Source of the DNA: Kaistella soli
GTDB taxonomy: Bacteria; Bacteroidota; Bacteroidia; Flavobacteriales; Weeksellaceae
DNA length: 64,000 nt
NCBI RefSeq assembly: GCF_019038595.1
Contig: NZ_JAHOPF010000002.1
Location: forward strand, 124,001-188,000
Reading direction: 5' to 3'
The stretch's first letter is position 1; each line of letters begins with the position of its first letter. The translations under genes were made by a program, and so were the position numbers. Positions 28,170-36,889 of this stretch are shown piece by piece. The notes beneath the pieces are model-generated. The model was not told the DNA's origin. It was given only the letters and a program-made list of their open reading frames with translations, and did no database searches.

Positions 28170-29021
28170 ATGGAAAAAACGGAAAAAATAACGCAGTTAC
28201 TGACCAACCAGTTTGAACTTGATCTTTTTGAGGCATCACTTTCCAGTCTAAATGATAAAAGTAATAAATTACGATACAACAACTTCGCTTACTCCATAAG
28301 GGAGCTTTCACGGCATTTTCTTTATAACCTTGCGCCAGAAGATCGGATCAAAAACTGCAATTGGTTTAAACCTGAGACACCAGATGGAAAACCAACAAGA
28401 AATCAACGAATCAAATATGCAGTTCAGGGTGGAATAGAAGACGCTTTTTTAGATAGTTGGGGATTTGATGTTGACGAACTTAAAGACATGATAATGAATG
28501 TAAAAGAAACAATCAATACTTTAAGCAAGTACACTCATATTAATCCTGAGGTGTTCAATATTAGCGATTCTGAAGTTGAGCGTATGAGCCAAGATGTACT
28601 TAACTCTTTCATTAGTTTAGTAGAAACAATTGAAAACTATCGTGAAGATCTTAAACAATTCCTCGATGGGCATATCGAAGAGCATATGATATCATCTGCT
28701 GTAACTAATTTTTTCGAGAATGTTGATCGGCTTGCACCTCATCATTCATTGGAATATAGTGAGGTGTCCGAATATCATATTTCAGAAATTAACGAATATG
28801 AAATTGTAGTGGACGTCTTTGGAGATTTACATGTGATTCTTGAATATGGATCTAATAAAGAAAGACGTGAAGGTGACGGATTAGACTTGCCAGAAACATT
28901 TCCTTTTGAAACGAAGATACGCTATCAAATCGATGAGGATTTTCCCTCCACTAAGTTTGAGGTTGATGATTACGATGTGGATACTTCAAGTTGGTATGGA
29001 GAGGATGAAGATGAAGTATAG
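28170..29021 (+). CDS. Hypothetical protein, possible pPIWI-associating nuclease-like
   Basis: The 283-residue protein has a helical N-terminal half with SIRELSRHFLYNLAPEDRI, NWFKPETPDGKPTRNQRIKY and SKYTHINPEVF, followed by an acidic C-terminal half ending EDEDEV. The first half recalls, from memory only, the predicted pPIWI-associating nuclease families; I could not check this. It is paired with the HEPN-motif gene upstream and is followed by the convergent receiver gene three bases later. If the resemblance is right, the two genes form a defence module. Confidence 0.6.
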   Translation: MEKTEKITQLLTNQFELDLFEASLSSLNDKSNKLRYNNFAYSIRELSRHFLYNLAPEDRIKNCNWFKPETPDGKPTRNQRIKYAVQGGIEDAFLDSWGFDVDELKDMIMNVKETINTLSKYTHINPEVFNISDSEVERMSQDVLNSFISLVETIENYREDLKQFLDGHIEEHMISSAVTNFFENVDRLAPHHSLEYSEVSEYHISEINEYEIVVDVFGDLHVILEYGSNKERREGDGLDLPETFPFETKIRYQIDEDFPSTKFEVDDYDVDTSSWYGEDEDEV

Positions 29022-29024
29022 TCT

Positions 29025-29408
29025 TTAAACACTGAAGATAGCTTTCTTAAAGTCAATAATATCACTACCAACAAGCAGATAACTCAAAAACCCTATATCT
29101 AAAAGAGCCCTTCCTATTTTCTCATCATCAATTTCACTATGGCCAATCAATTTTATTGTTGGATATTGTGTTCTTAATTCTTGAAGTTGAGCCAGTACAT
29201 TTCTGTCGTAAAAATCAAGATCAATTATACAAATTTTCGGGATTTCTTTTAATGCTGATAATTTAGATAGTGCGACTTCAATGTTTTCCGAACGAAACAA
29301 TACCTCAATTCCAGAAGTAAGGAGTTCATTGTAAATCAAATCCAAAATTGGGCTTTTATCATTGATAAAGGCGAGGGTAATTTTTTGTTGAGATGTACCA
29401 GTTTCCAT
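29025..29408 (-). CDS. Stand-alone response-regulator receiver domain
   Basis: About 127 residues from METGTSQQ (start at 29408); a longer in-frame reading to 29504 would run into a repeat and is unlikely. The pattern fits a receiver: ITLAFINDKS, the phosphoacceptor region KICIIDLDFYD, the strand KLIGHSEIDD and a final helix. There is no output domain, and the usual acidic pair near the N-terminus and the conserved Lys are not clear, so it may be a degenerate receiver. Its partner kinase is not in the window. Confidence 0.7.
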   Translation of the reverse strand: METGTSQQKITLAFINDKSPILDLIYNELLTSGIEVLFRSENIEVALSKLSALKEIPKICIIDLDFYDRNVLAQLQELRTQYPTIKLIGHSEIDDEKIGRALLDIGFLSYLLVGSDIIDFKKAIFSV

Positions 29409-29476
29409 AGCATCATACCTTTTTAAAGTTGATGTAGCCCTGCACAAAAAGAAAGCGCAGGCAACTACACTTACCG

Positions 29477-29586
29477 CACATTGAGGTACTGGTATACCCG
29501 ACAACGAATAAGCGAGCGCCCACGCCTATGGCATGAGCGTTCTTCCTTATCGTCCCGTTGTCTAAAAATTACCAGTTTTCAATGTG
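29477..29586. repeat. Long imperfect inverted repeat (about 110 bases)
   Basis: Three blocks pair in order with their complements: CACATTGA (29477/29579), ACTGGTA (29488/29570) and GACAACG (29500/29556), with a GC-rich centre. It lies between the receiver gene and the HTH genes in a gap (29409-29683) with no gene. It may be a mobile miniature element, an integrase- or excisionase-related structure, or an RNA hairpin. The blocks are exact and the spacing near-symmetric, so chance is unlikely. Confidence 0.6.
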
Positions 29587-29683
29587 GGACTTAAAGCAAA
29601 AACACTTTAAGATTTTCTATATTTTCAAAAGCAAAGATACTAAACTCATTCTTATAAGAAGACATAATCTGGACTGACTTTGG

Positions 29684-29983
29684 TTATAATTTATCAGTCT
29701 TATTAGCAACGTAATTCTTTTCCAAAGCTTTCATAATATCGCTTTCCATATAAATTATTTTGCCCCCAATCTGTATATATGGCAGAATATTATCGTCACG
29801 GTATTGCTGTAAAGTCCTTTTGCTGATACGTAACAGTTTGCACACATCTTCGCCCGACAAGTAAATTTCTCCGTTCATTACAGGACGGTAGTTTTTCAAT
29901 ATACTTTCGATACAGCTTCTCAACTGATTTATCATTTCCTGATGGGCGATGATTTCTTCGGCTTCATTCGTCAGTAAATCCAT
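29684..29983 (-). CDS. Excisionase-like HTH protein (second of pair)
   Basis: 99 residues from MDLLTNEAEEI (start at 29983; a longer frame to 30031 overlaps the upstream gene more). A helical N-terminal part is followed by a MerR/excisionase-type winged HTH: YLSGEDVCKLLRISKRTLQ, then QIGGKIIYMESDI. Paired genes of this kind in CTnDOT-type elements are Xis2c and Xis2d, which help excision and activate the tra operon; I infer the same role. It overlaps the upstream HTH gene by 20 bases. Confidence 0.8.
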   Translation of the reverse strand: MDLLTNEAEEIIAHQEMINQLRSCIESILKNYRPVMNGEIYLSGEDVCKLLRISKRTLQQYRDDNILPYIQIGGKIIYMESDIMKALEKNYVANKTDKL

Positions 29984-30275
29984 TGCTATTGCTGTTGTAC
30001 GGCTGCCCGGCTTCGAGCAAAGCCTGTACATCCGAGCGTTTATAATAATTCTTACGGTTCAGTCTGGAATAAGGTAACAACCCTTTGTCCTTGTAGGTCT
30101 GCAAAGTCCGCTTGGTAATGTTCATCATCAGACAGACCTCCTGATTATCGAGCCATTGCTCTTCTTCGAAAATTGGTGTGTATTTTTTCGTGGCATTTTC
30201 GGTCAGTTCCAAAAGTTCTTTCAGCTCATTTTTCATTCCCTCCAGTACGGATTTTTGTATTGCGATTACTTCCAT
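29964..30275 (-). CDS. Excisionase-like HTH protein (first of pair)
   Basis: The 103-residue protein has a helical N-terminal region (MEVIAIQKSVLEGMKNELKE) and the same winged HTH as its neighbour: WLDNQEVCLMMNITKRTLQ, then RLNRKNYYKRSDV. The two proteins are paralogues, as Xis2c and Xis2d of CTnDOT are. A pair of 16-bp boxes that also precedes traE, parA and the coupling-protein gene lies about 60 bases upstream, so this pair may bind that site and regulate itself. Confidence 0.8.
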   Translation of the reverse strand: MEVIAIQKSVLEGMKNELKELLELTENATKKYTPIFEEEQWLDNQEVCLMMNITKRTLQTYKDKGLLPYSRLNRKNYYKRSDVQALLEAGQPYNSNSNGFTDE

Positions 30276-30335
30276 TGTTTGCTCAATTTTCTGTGGAAAT
30301 CGAATTTATAAAGGCTTTTAGTAGTGATGGAGAAT

Positions 30336-30371
30336 GTTGCAGGGTTTGGCTTTGAGAGGTCGTGTTTGGCT
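30336..30371 (-). promoter_or_regulatory. Paired 16-bp operator upstream of the HTH genes (copy D)
   Basis: In gene sense (minus strand) the boxes are AGCCAAACACGACCTC (30356-30371) and AGCCAAACCCTGCAAC (30336-30351), exactly 20 bases apart. Each matches the 16-mer CGCCAAACACTGCCAC found at two other loci in 12-13 positions. AGCCTTTA follows about 20 bases downstream (30309-30316), the same element that follows the copy before the coupling-protein gene. Confidence 0.65.
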
Positions 30372-30512
30372 TTAGAACCGCAATTTGAAGGCAATTTTTA
30401 TGTAAATTTGGAGAAGGATAATCTTTACAGGATTGTACAAGATATGCATTGCGCATAATTTGTGTTAATAGTAATTTTTATAAATTTCCAATATATAACA
30501 ATTATAAAAAAT

Positions 30513-31748
30513 ATGTCATTAGCAATAATTTTAGACAAATCTACTTTTCAAAGTTTAGGTCACCACGAATTAATACAGTTACATCGATATTACATAATAA
30601 ACGTTACACCTCTACTTGTGTCTGAGATTTTAGGCGATTTGTCAAAAGAAGAAGTAGAAGGTAAACGATTACCTAAAGATGTTGTAATTGGGTTAGCGAA
30701 CAAGATTTTTCCTGCTAACACATATGTTAATACCACCTATAAAAGACTTTTAGAAACATCTCTCATTGGTAAGCAAAATGATTTCGACAATAGACCTTTT
30801 TTAGAAGCAGCTAAATCAATCAACACGGGAGCAAAACAAGGACTTGTTTTTGAAGAAACGGAGGAAGAAAAGTCAATTAGACGTTGGAAAGATGGTCAGT
30901 TTAATTCTATTGATGAAATTATATCTTGGTTCTGGAGAAGCCAAAGTAAGGACGAAAATGTTGTTGAAGTTTTCAAAAGTAAAATGTCTCAATTTTCAAA
31001 TATCAAATTAGAAAAAAAACTAGGTGATAATCAAGAAAATTTAAAAACACTAAAAGAAATTTTATTCAACGAATTGCACAAACCCGAAAATCAAAAGCAA
31101 TATTTGGCTTTAATTATTGACTACTTCGATTTAGACTATGGTTTGGCAGCACAGATATTTTATAGATGGGAAAGTGAAAATCATACCTCTCTTGCAGAAT
31201 TTTCGCCTTATGCTTTCTTTTGCTTGAGCATAGTCGCTATGTACTACGTTGGAATTAATAACAATCTGTTTAGTGAAAGGAAGACAAATTTGTTAGATTT
31301 GGAATACCTTTATTATACACCCTGTTGCAGGGTATTCAGTACCAATGATAAATTTTTAATTTCATTGTTTGAATTAATTAATCCAAAAGAAGTCCATTTC
31401 ATAACGTCTAACGCTTTAAAAAGTGACCTAAACAAATTCCATCAATATCAAATAGAAAGTGGTGAAATTGTTGATACACCGCCAGACAAAGAGACAGACA
31501 CATTCAAAATTTGGGATAAGGTTTTTGACCTAAAATTAAGTGATTTTTTAAAAGCACATCCTAAAAGTCAAGAGCAATTACGAACAGAATTTGAAGAGAT
31601 TTTAAAAGCAGCAGAAAGTGGTGAACAAGGCAATTTTGAAGGAGAACCAGATTTTGTTACAAAGACTACATATATGCGACCAACTGACCCTTGTGTTTGT
31701 GGAAGTGGTAAGCAACTCAAAGACTGCTGTCTACTTAAAGGCCAATAG
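30513..31748 (+). CDS. Hypothetical protein with C-terminal SEC-C zinc motif
   Basis: About 411 residues from MSLAIILDKS (ATG at 30513; the frame is open from 30462). Most of the protein is of unknown fold. The C-terminus carries a SEC-C motif, DPCVCGSGKQLKDCC, a zinc-binding module seen in SecA and in many small unrelated proteins. It stands alone between the HTH genes and the leftward tra genes, is AT-rich and is probably cargo. I cannot assign a function. Confidence 0.75.
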   Translation: MSLAIILDKSTFQSLGHHELIQLHRYYIINVTPLLVSEILGDLSKEEVEGKRLPKDVVIGLANKIFPANTYVNTTYKRLLETSLIGKQNDFDNRPFLEAAKSINTGAKQGLVFEETEEEKSIRRWKDGQFNSIDEIISWFWRSQSKDENVVEVFKSKMSQFSNIKLEKKLGDNQENLKTLKEILFNELHKPENQKQYLALIIDYFDLDYGLAAQIFYRWESENHTSLAEFSPYAFFCLSIVAMYYVGINNNLFSERKTNLLDLEYLYYTPCCRVFSTNDKFLISLFELINPKEVHFITSNALKSDLNKFHQYQIESGEIVDTPPDKETDTFKIWDKVFDLKLSDFLKAHPKSQEQLRTEFEEILKAAESGEQGNFEGEPDFVTKTTYMRPTDPCVCGSGKQLKDCCLLKGQ

Positions 31749-31795
31749 AACTCTACCATCAAATTGTTAAATATTCTATTTTTTAGTTATGAATT

Positions 31796-32074
31796 TTAAG
31801 GTTGTTCGAGGCTGTCCTGTTTTACTTCCTGGTGTTGTTTTTCTTTTTTCTCACGAGAATAGACCCACAGCGATAACAACCCGAAAATAATCAGGGCGTA
31901 AGCTATCCATCTTCCAACCTTTTCAGTCAATTTAATAAAAACTGAACTTTCATAAGATGAAAAACCCTCTGCTCCCATAGGACTGCGCCTGTAAAACTTT
32001 CTCCGGTTGATCCAATAACGAAGTCCCAAGCCTGCAACCAAAAATATTATCCCAATAACCAATGATGCAACCAT
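31796..32074 (-). CDS. Small membrane protein (92 residues)
   Basis: The protein has two membrane segments (MVASLVIGIIFLVAGLGLRY at the N-terminus and IAYALIIFGLLSLWVY near residue 65) and a charged C-terminal tail. Similar small proteins follow traQ in other Bacteroidetes conjugative elements and are often misnamed transporter permeases. The role is unknown. A terminator separates it from traQ. Confidence 0.65.
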   Translation of the reverse strand: MVASLVIGIIFLVAGLGLRYWINRRKFYRRSPMGAEGFSSYESSVFIKLTEKVGRWIAYALIIFGLLSLWVYSREKKEKQHQEVKQDSLEQP

Positions 32075-32160
32075 ATCCTCACATTTTTTAATTTCACAAG
32101 TATAAATTTAAGAAATATTGATGAGCCAGTAAAATACTCCTAATCATATGCTTTAAATAG

Positions 32161-32192
32161 AAAACGGCTTACCAATCAGGTAAGCCGTTTTT
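32161..32192. terminator. Bidirectional terminator at the end of the tra operon
   Basis: AAAACGGCTTACC pairs perfectly with GGTAAGCCGTTTT around AATCA. A T-run flanks the stem in both directions. It lies 20 bases after the traQ stop. Confidence 0.9.
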
Positions 32193-32211
32193 ATGAACTG
32201 ACATACTACTT

Positions 32212-32661
32212 TTAATCGCTACTGTTAAAGTGAAAACTTATCTGCTTTTCATTTCCGAAGCTGTCTGAAATCCAAACATCAAAGGACTGCGATACGGCAG
32301 ATGTTGACGTGTAATACAACCTGAATTGTTCAGTTGGTAACGAATACAAATCGTTTGGCAGATATGGCGATTCATCATAATATCGAAGCGCTCCCTGTCC
32401 GTCAAATTGGAAGTAGCGAAGAAAATACTGCGTGTTGTTGTAATTCCCGGTACGCTTTATGGTAATGCGTATTTCTACCGTCTGGCCATTGGCAACATCT
32501 TTGGGTACTGGCATCATGTTTACCTCGAAAGGAAAATCGTTTTGTATCTCAAGTTCATCATCTTTGCTACAAGATACCAAACAAACCGAGGCTGTAAGGA
32601 TTGCCAACAATACATATATTGGCAGTATTCCTATTCTGAATTTATTGAATATTGCTATCAT
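32212..32661 (-). CDS. traQ: Conjugal transfer protein TraQ (DUF3872)
   Basis: The 149-residue lipoprotein has its signal ending LVSC (Cys about 31) and a beta-rich body (EIRITIKRTGNYNNTQYFLR, then QKSF-type end FHFNSSD) as in DUF3872/TraQ. It is the last gene of the tra operon. The role in CTnDOT transfer is not defined, but the gene is conserved at this place. Confidence 0.88.
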   Translation of the reverse strand: MIAIFNKFRIGILPIYVLLAILTASVCLVSCSKDDELEIQNDFPFEVNMMPVPKDVANGQTVEIRITIKRTGNYNNTQYFLRYFQFDGQGALRYYDESPYLPNDLYSLPTEQFRLYYTSTSAVSQSFDVWISDSFGNEKQISFHFNSSD

Positions 32662-32672
32662 TGTTTTACATT

Positions 32673-33233
32673 TTAAAAATTAAACCTTAATCCTATACCT
32701 GCGGATGGACGGAATTGCTTCAAGTCCGTACCCCAAAGGACTTTTGTACGTCCTTGCAGGACTAATACAAAACGGTCTGATAGGTATGTTTCAAATGTGA
32801 GCCGTCCACCAGCTCCGTAGATGAAATTATCGTCGCTCACTATCTTTGCTCCGTCATACAACATTGCTTCACCACGGTTAATGCTTTCATAACCGACTAC
32901 GCCTGTTATTGCGGCATTCAACGTAATGTTCTTAAGGGCATCGCCCAACAGGAAGAAGCTGTAACCACCCTCGGTAGTGTAGGTTTCCTGAGGAATGCGG
33001 AGATCTTTGTAGTCGTGATATTGATGTGTATATTCCAAAGCCCAAAGCTGATAATTCCCATTTTTTCCGTTTACAGTCATTCCAATATTGATGTAATAAT
33101 CGTTACCGATTTTATCATCGGATAATACACCAACATTTACTTCCAATCCTTTTTGCTTAGGCAGCATACGTTGTGCCTGGCTGGTCGTGATTCCTATCAA
33201 TATGAGTATCACGGTATAGATATACTTTTTCAT
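32673..33233 (-). CDS. traO: Conjugative transposon protein TraO
   Basis: The 186-residue protein has a signal peptide (MKKYIYTVILILIGITTSQA) and an outer-membrane beta-barrel-like pattern with alternating residues, ending ASIGLRFNF-like (SAGIGLRFNF), as TraO proteins do. It is probably an outer-membrane part of the mating channel. It lies 11 bases before traQ and 26 bases after traN. Confidence 0.88.
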   Translation of the reverse strand: MKKYIYTVILILIGITTSQAQRMLPKQKGLEVNVGVLSDDKIGNDYYINIGMTVNGKNGNYQLWALEYTHQYHDYKDLRIPQETYTTEGGYSFFLLGDALKNITLNAAITGVVGYESINRGEAMLYDGAKIVSDDNFIYGAGGRLTFETYLSDRFVLVLQGRTKVLWGTDLKQFRPSAGIGLRFNF

Positions 33234-33259
33234 TTTATTACTATTATTTTAAAAGGTTA

Positions 33260-34153
33260 TTAAAATTTCAGGTGCATATCGTTAATCAATCGGGCTTTTA
33301 TCAAATCCGAATTTTCCACCTGAAGCGTTTGATGCCTGCCGCCGTTTTTCTCGAAAATTTCAATCAGAAGTACCTTGTCATCAGCAATGGTAAACTGGTC
33401 TAACAGGAACACGTTCTGTTCGGTGGTTTGTCCTGAAATTTCAGTAAGCGGTTTATAAGTACGAAGTGGTATCATCGGGCGTTCCTGAACCACAGTGCGT
33501 TTGGCTACTTTTTTATCTACCACTTTGAAATTGATAAAATCAATCTGGAAGGGCACATTGGTACGGTTTCTCAATTCCGTATGGAAATAGTATTTGCCAT
33601 TGTGTATGTAAATTCCTTTTAGAATAAACTGAATACCGAAGCTCTTAGCCCCGATATGTTTTACAATACGCTTGTCCTTTTTGTAAATGGTTTCTAAAAG
33701 CAAACCAGCCAATGACGGCGAATTGTTGCCCAATTCTTCAAAAAGCACATCGTTACCGTTGGCTTTATCAACAGCTTTTTGCATTGTCAACAGGTCATAG
33801 CTTAATGCATCGGGATAGGAACTGTAATATACATTGAAGCTATAAAAACGCCCGTCATTGGTAATGACTGAAAAATTGGTTTCGGGTTCAAAATCCCTTA
33901 CCAATGCTTTTACACGCAACACGTTTTCCGCATCTTCCGCTTTTCCGGCAATCAGGTATTCGCTACCCAAATCCACATAACGAATGGCGGTCGGGAAAAT
34001 CAGGTGCGAAGTTTTATCGTAGGTAACTTCCATTTTATAAGGTTCTATCTTGCCCAATGCAAGTTTCGTTCTTACACTGTCCTGTGCGTAAGATTGTACG
34101 GCAAAGCCGAGTATCAGGGCAATTGCCCAAAAGGTTTTTAAATGATTTTTCAT
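33260..34153 (-). CDS. traN: Conjugative transposon protein TraN (VirB9-like)
   Basis: 297 residues from MKNHLKTFWAI (start at 34153), which opens a signal peptide ending SYAQD; a frame to 34195 overlaps traM and is rejected. The body carries the TraN/VirB9-like beta domains (TSHLIFPTAIRYVDLG near the N-terminus and YFHTELRNRTNVPFQID). It would form the periplasmic or outer-membrane core of the type IV secretion channel with TraM and TraO. Confidence 0.9.
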   Translation of the reverse strand: MKNHLKTFWAIALILGFAVQSYAQDSVRTKLALGKIEPYKMEVTYDKTSHLIFPTAIRYVDLGSEYLIAGKAEDAENVLRVKALVRDFEPETNFSVITNDGRFYSFNVYYSSYPDALSYDLLTMQKAVDKANGNDVLFEELGNNSPSLAGLLLETIYKKDKRIVKHIGAKSFGIQFILKGIYIHNGKYYFHTELRNRTNVPFQIDFINFKVVDKKVAKRTVVQERPMIPLRTYKPLTEISGQTTEQNVFLLDQFTIADDKVLLIEIFEKNGGRHQTLQVENSDLIKARLINDMHLKF

Positions 34154-34178
34154 TGTTCTATTTATTTTGAGTTCAACA

Positions 34179-35513
34179 TTATTGTTTGGAAACAAGGAAG
34201 ACCTGATGTCCCGTTTTGAGTGTGACCTTCGGCGTTTTTATTTTTTTGGCGAAATAGCCCGAAATAGCCTGTACTGCACCACGGCTAAGGTCTCCGGCTA
34301 CCTGCTGTCCGGCAGACTGCGTAAGCATTATGCTTGTTCCCGAAGTCTGGCTCATATTACCAGCCATTTCGGTAAGGGCATTCATCTCCGGAGAGTATGG
34401 AACATACAGACCTTGCTGTCCGTCCAAATCATAAATGGTTATATCCACCGGAATAATACTGCCCTCCAGCTCTATGGAAGTAATTTTTAGCTGCAAACGT
34501 CCCCCCTGAAACTTTGCATTAGCGGTTACAATCGTCCCCTGCGGAATGGTGCGGTTAGGTGTTTTGGCTGGCTCTAATAAACGCAAGCGTACACCTGTTT
34601 CGCCAATAATCGTCTGTGTTTCGTGTACACTGGCTTTGATACTGTTTTTCGGTTGTACCGCTTGCTCGGTAGAACCTACCGTATAAAATCCTCGGTTTCT
34701 TGTTTCGCTCCAATTGGCTGAAAAAGCACTATCCGTAGGCTCACGGTACAACGCAGATACCATGTTCTTTCTTGTCGGCGTGAAAGCCACAAAATGTTCT
34801 TTTTGAGTTGAACTAGTAGTAGACGTACTTGCCTCCTTAGCAGGTGGAACTTCTCCTGAATTTGTATTCGTTGGCAGATACTTTGCCGCCATCTGGTAGG
34901 ATTTCTCCATCAGGGCAAGCTGGTCATCAACGGTTACAGATTTAGGTACATCTTTGTCAGCCAGCTTTTCTTTCATCTCTTCCAGTTGCCTACGGAGTTC
35001 TGTTGTTTCCGAATTGTTGTCCTGATAAAATGAACCTAACGTGTTTTGTGCATTGCGATAACTGTTCAATGTAGGATTACCGTTTCTTCCCGAGCTTCTG
35101 CCACCTCCATAGCTGTTGTTTTGGTCTTCTTCAGGAAGTTGTTCATCAATCGGTTCTTCTTTGTCTTCGGTATTCCAATAGTCAGAAAGCGTAGTTAAAG
35201 CACTGCGTTTTTCCTGCTCTTTGCGTTCGAGCATTTCCTGCTCATACGCCTTGCCTTTGTCGGCAGGCATTCCGGCTCCGGTAGCCTCTGGTACTGCATC
35301 GTTCAATCCGATATTTTCAATTTCCTTTTTATCGGAGGACGGTTTAAATATCAGATACATACAACCGAGAAATACAACGCCCATCAAAACAAATATGAGT
35401 GGCTTTTTGATTTTTTCGTTTTTATTATGACCATCTTGCAGTACATCAGTGGTTTCATTCGGGCCACCTTCTGTCACCCGAACAACCGATTTTTTGTTCT
35501 CATTTTCTTTCAT
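34179..35513 (-). CDS. traM: Conjugative transposon protein TraM (VirB10-like)
   Basis: The 444-residue protein has a cytosolic N-terminus, one membrane helix (LIFVLMGVVFLGCMYLIF, about 39-56), a long low-complexity Glu/Asn-rich linker and a C-terminal VirB10/TrbI-like domain (IPQGTIVTANAKFQGGRLQL, then IYDLDGQQGLYVPYS). It spans the cell envelope and links the inner and outer parts of the channel. It overlaps the next downstream small gene's partner at 35500-35513, so the two are coupled. Confidence 0.92.
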   Translation of the reverse strand: MKENENKKSVVRVTEGGPNETTDVLQDGHNKNEKIKKPLIFVLMGVVFLGCMYLIFKPSSDKKEIENIGLNDAVPEATGAGMPADKGKAYEQEMLERKEQEKRSALTTLSDYWNTEDKEEPIDEQLPEEDQNNSYGGGRSSGRNGNPTLNSYRNAQNTLGSFYQDNNSETTELRRQLEEMKEKLADKDVPKSVTVDDQLALMEKSYQMAAKYLPTNTNSGEVPPAKEASTSTTSSTQKEHFVAFTPTRKNMVSALYREPTDSAFSANWSETRNRGFYTVGSTEQAVQPKNSIKASVHETQTIIGETGVRLRLLEPAKTPNRTIPQGTIVTANAKFQGGRLQLKITSIELEGSIIPVDITIYDLDGQQGLYVPYSPEMNALTEMAGNMSQTSGTSIMLTQSAGQQVAGDLSRGAVQAISGYFAKKIKTPKVTLKTGHQVFLVSKQ

Positions 35514-35787
35514 AAATCTGATTTTTTAGAATTGTTGATAATGTGTCCTGCAATCTTGCAGGGCTTTCACTTTTTTTGAGGACAGGATTTTCGATATGCT
35601 CAATGACCATATGGTTATCGGACTTTGAGGTATCGTACCATACTTTGGCAATGACACCTGCGGTAAGCATCAGGTAACCCACAAAGAAGTACAGTGTATA
35701 TTGGTGTTGTTTCCGCAAGGGCAATGCCCGCCAACGTTCGTCCAGCTTGTCAAAGTATCTGTCCATATTTGCTCTTAATTTTTTCAT
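35500..35787 (-). CDS. Small membrane tra protein (TraL position)
   Basis: 95 residues from MKKLRANMDRYFDK (start at 35787); a longer frame to 35859 overlaps the upstream gene. It has a basic N-terminus, WRALPLRKQHQ, one membrane helix (YTLYFFVGYLMLTAGVIA) and a C-terminal tail, NQIYERK. Homologues in Bacteroidetes elements are often named nitrogen regulatory IIA protein without evidence. It fills the traL position and overlaps traM by 14 bases. Confidence 0.75.
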   Translation of the reverse strand: MKKLRANMDRYFDKLDERWRALPLRKQHQYTLYFFVGYLMLTAGVIAKVWYDTSKSDNHMVIEHIENPVLKKSESPARLQDTLSTILKNQIYERK

Positions 35788-35806
35788 AGCCTCACTATTT
35801 CTGTTG

Positions 35807-36235
35807 TTATAGCTTGAAACGTTTAGGGCTTTTAACCGCCTTTTGCTTCGCTTCATCATTGACCAAAGCGACTGCCTCTAACGCTTTGGGTGCGGATATT
35901 ACAGACAGGTTTGTCAGTTCCGATTTTTTGAGTAATTGCCCAAAGCCGTCTTTCTTCGCTACTTCCATACGGCTAAGTGAGAATTTGCCATTCAGGTACT
36001 TTACCCACATACTGCATTCTACACGGGGCTTTTCATCGCCCGACCATTGTAGGTAGCCTGTCAGTAGTAAGTCCTGCTTAGGCAAACTGTCTGCACCTTT
36101 TTGACAGTTTTCGAGGTATTCCCCGATGCTTTCTTTCAACTTTCCGGCATACGCACCCTGCGTATGGAAATAGCCGTTATATCCTTTTTCAGTAAGGATT
36201 TTTGCGAACGTGTTTAAATCTGATAATGCTTCCAT
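35807..36235 (-). CDS. Conserved hypothetical protein of the tra operon
   Basis: The 142-residue soluble protein begins MEALSDLNTFAKILTEKGYN and ends in a basic tail (KAVKSPKRFKL). It has no signal peptide. A gene of this kind is found between traK and the small traL-like gene in flavobacterial ICEs and not in CTnDOT as I recall. The function is unknown. Confidence 0.7.
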   Translation of the reverse strand: MEALSDLNTFAKILTEKGYNGYFHTQGAYAGKLKESIGEYLENCQKGADSLPKQDLLLTGYLQWSGDEKPRVECSMWVKYLNGKFSLSRMEVAKKDGFGQLLKKSELTNLSVISAPKALEAVALVNDEAKQKAVKSPKRFKL

Positions 36236-36246
36236 AAAATTGTTTT

Positions 36247-36870
36247 TTAGCGTTCGATGACTTCTATATCCCTGTTTTCAATCACTGCAAATTTTTCAAT
36301 ATTGAAGCCCTGCGGATTGTTATCGGAACGAACGGAATTTACGAGATAGCAGGAGGTAATCAGGTTACGCCTGGTCACATTGCTCGAACGGATGATGAAC
36401 TGTTTAGCGTAGGTACGCACCGCATAAGGATAGGTGTCGAAATTGCACACCACACTATCAACCTCAATGCGTTGTTGTACGTTTCCCGAAATGATCCTGC
36501 TGTAATAACCCTTTTCGGACAAGTCTTTGTAATAATCAAAAGCACTTTTGTCGGCAAGGTTGAATGCCCTGCCCATATTGCTTTCAATAGCGTTTTTATC
36601 AGGGGCAAGGGTAAAGAACAGTTCGTGAAATCTCCTGACGTGTTCCCTTGCTTCAACCGGGCGGTTGATGCTCGCATCCTGCGACAAGGCAAGCATCAGG
36701 GATTTGCCGTTATCCAGTACATAGATTTTTTGGCGTTGTTCTTCTGCAAAGCGGTAGGAGTGCCATACGGCGTATCCTACCACGCCAATGCAGAGAACCG
36801 CAAACACAATGGCATATAATCTTATCTGCCTAAAGCTGTTTTCGATATTTCTTAGCGTTTTAAATTCCAT
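36247..36870 (-). CDS. traK: Conjugative transposon protein TraK (VirB8-like)
   Basis: The 207-residue protein has a short cytosolic N-terminus (MEFKTLRNIENSFRQIRLYA), one membrane helix (about 18-38) and a periplasmic NTF2-like domain (HVRRFHELFFTLAPDKNAI, then SRIISGNVQQRIEVDSV). TraK proteins are thought to fill the VirB8 place. It is 11 bases upstream of the hypothetical tra gene. Confidence 0.92.
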   Translation of the reverse strand: MEFKTLRNIENSFRQIRLYAIVFAVLCIGVVGYAVWHSYRFAEEQRQKIYVLDNGKSLMLALSQDASINRPVEAREHVRRFHELFFTLAPDKNAIESNMGRAFNLADKSAFDYYKDLSEKGYYSRIISGNVQQRIEVDSVVCNFDTYPYAVRTYAKQFIIRSSNVTRRNLITSCYLVNSVRSDNNPQGFNIEKFAVIENRDIEVIER

Positions 36871-36889
36871 TTTTTAGAATGATTAATGA

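Noticed and set aside
29409-29504. N-terminal extension of the receiver protein
   Set aside because: The extra residues are Cys- and Val-rich, run into the inverted repeat and precede a good start at 29408.
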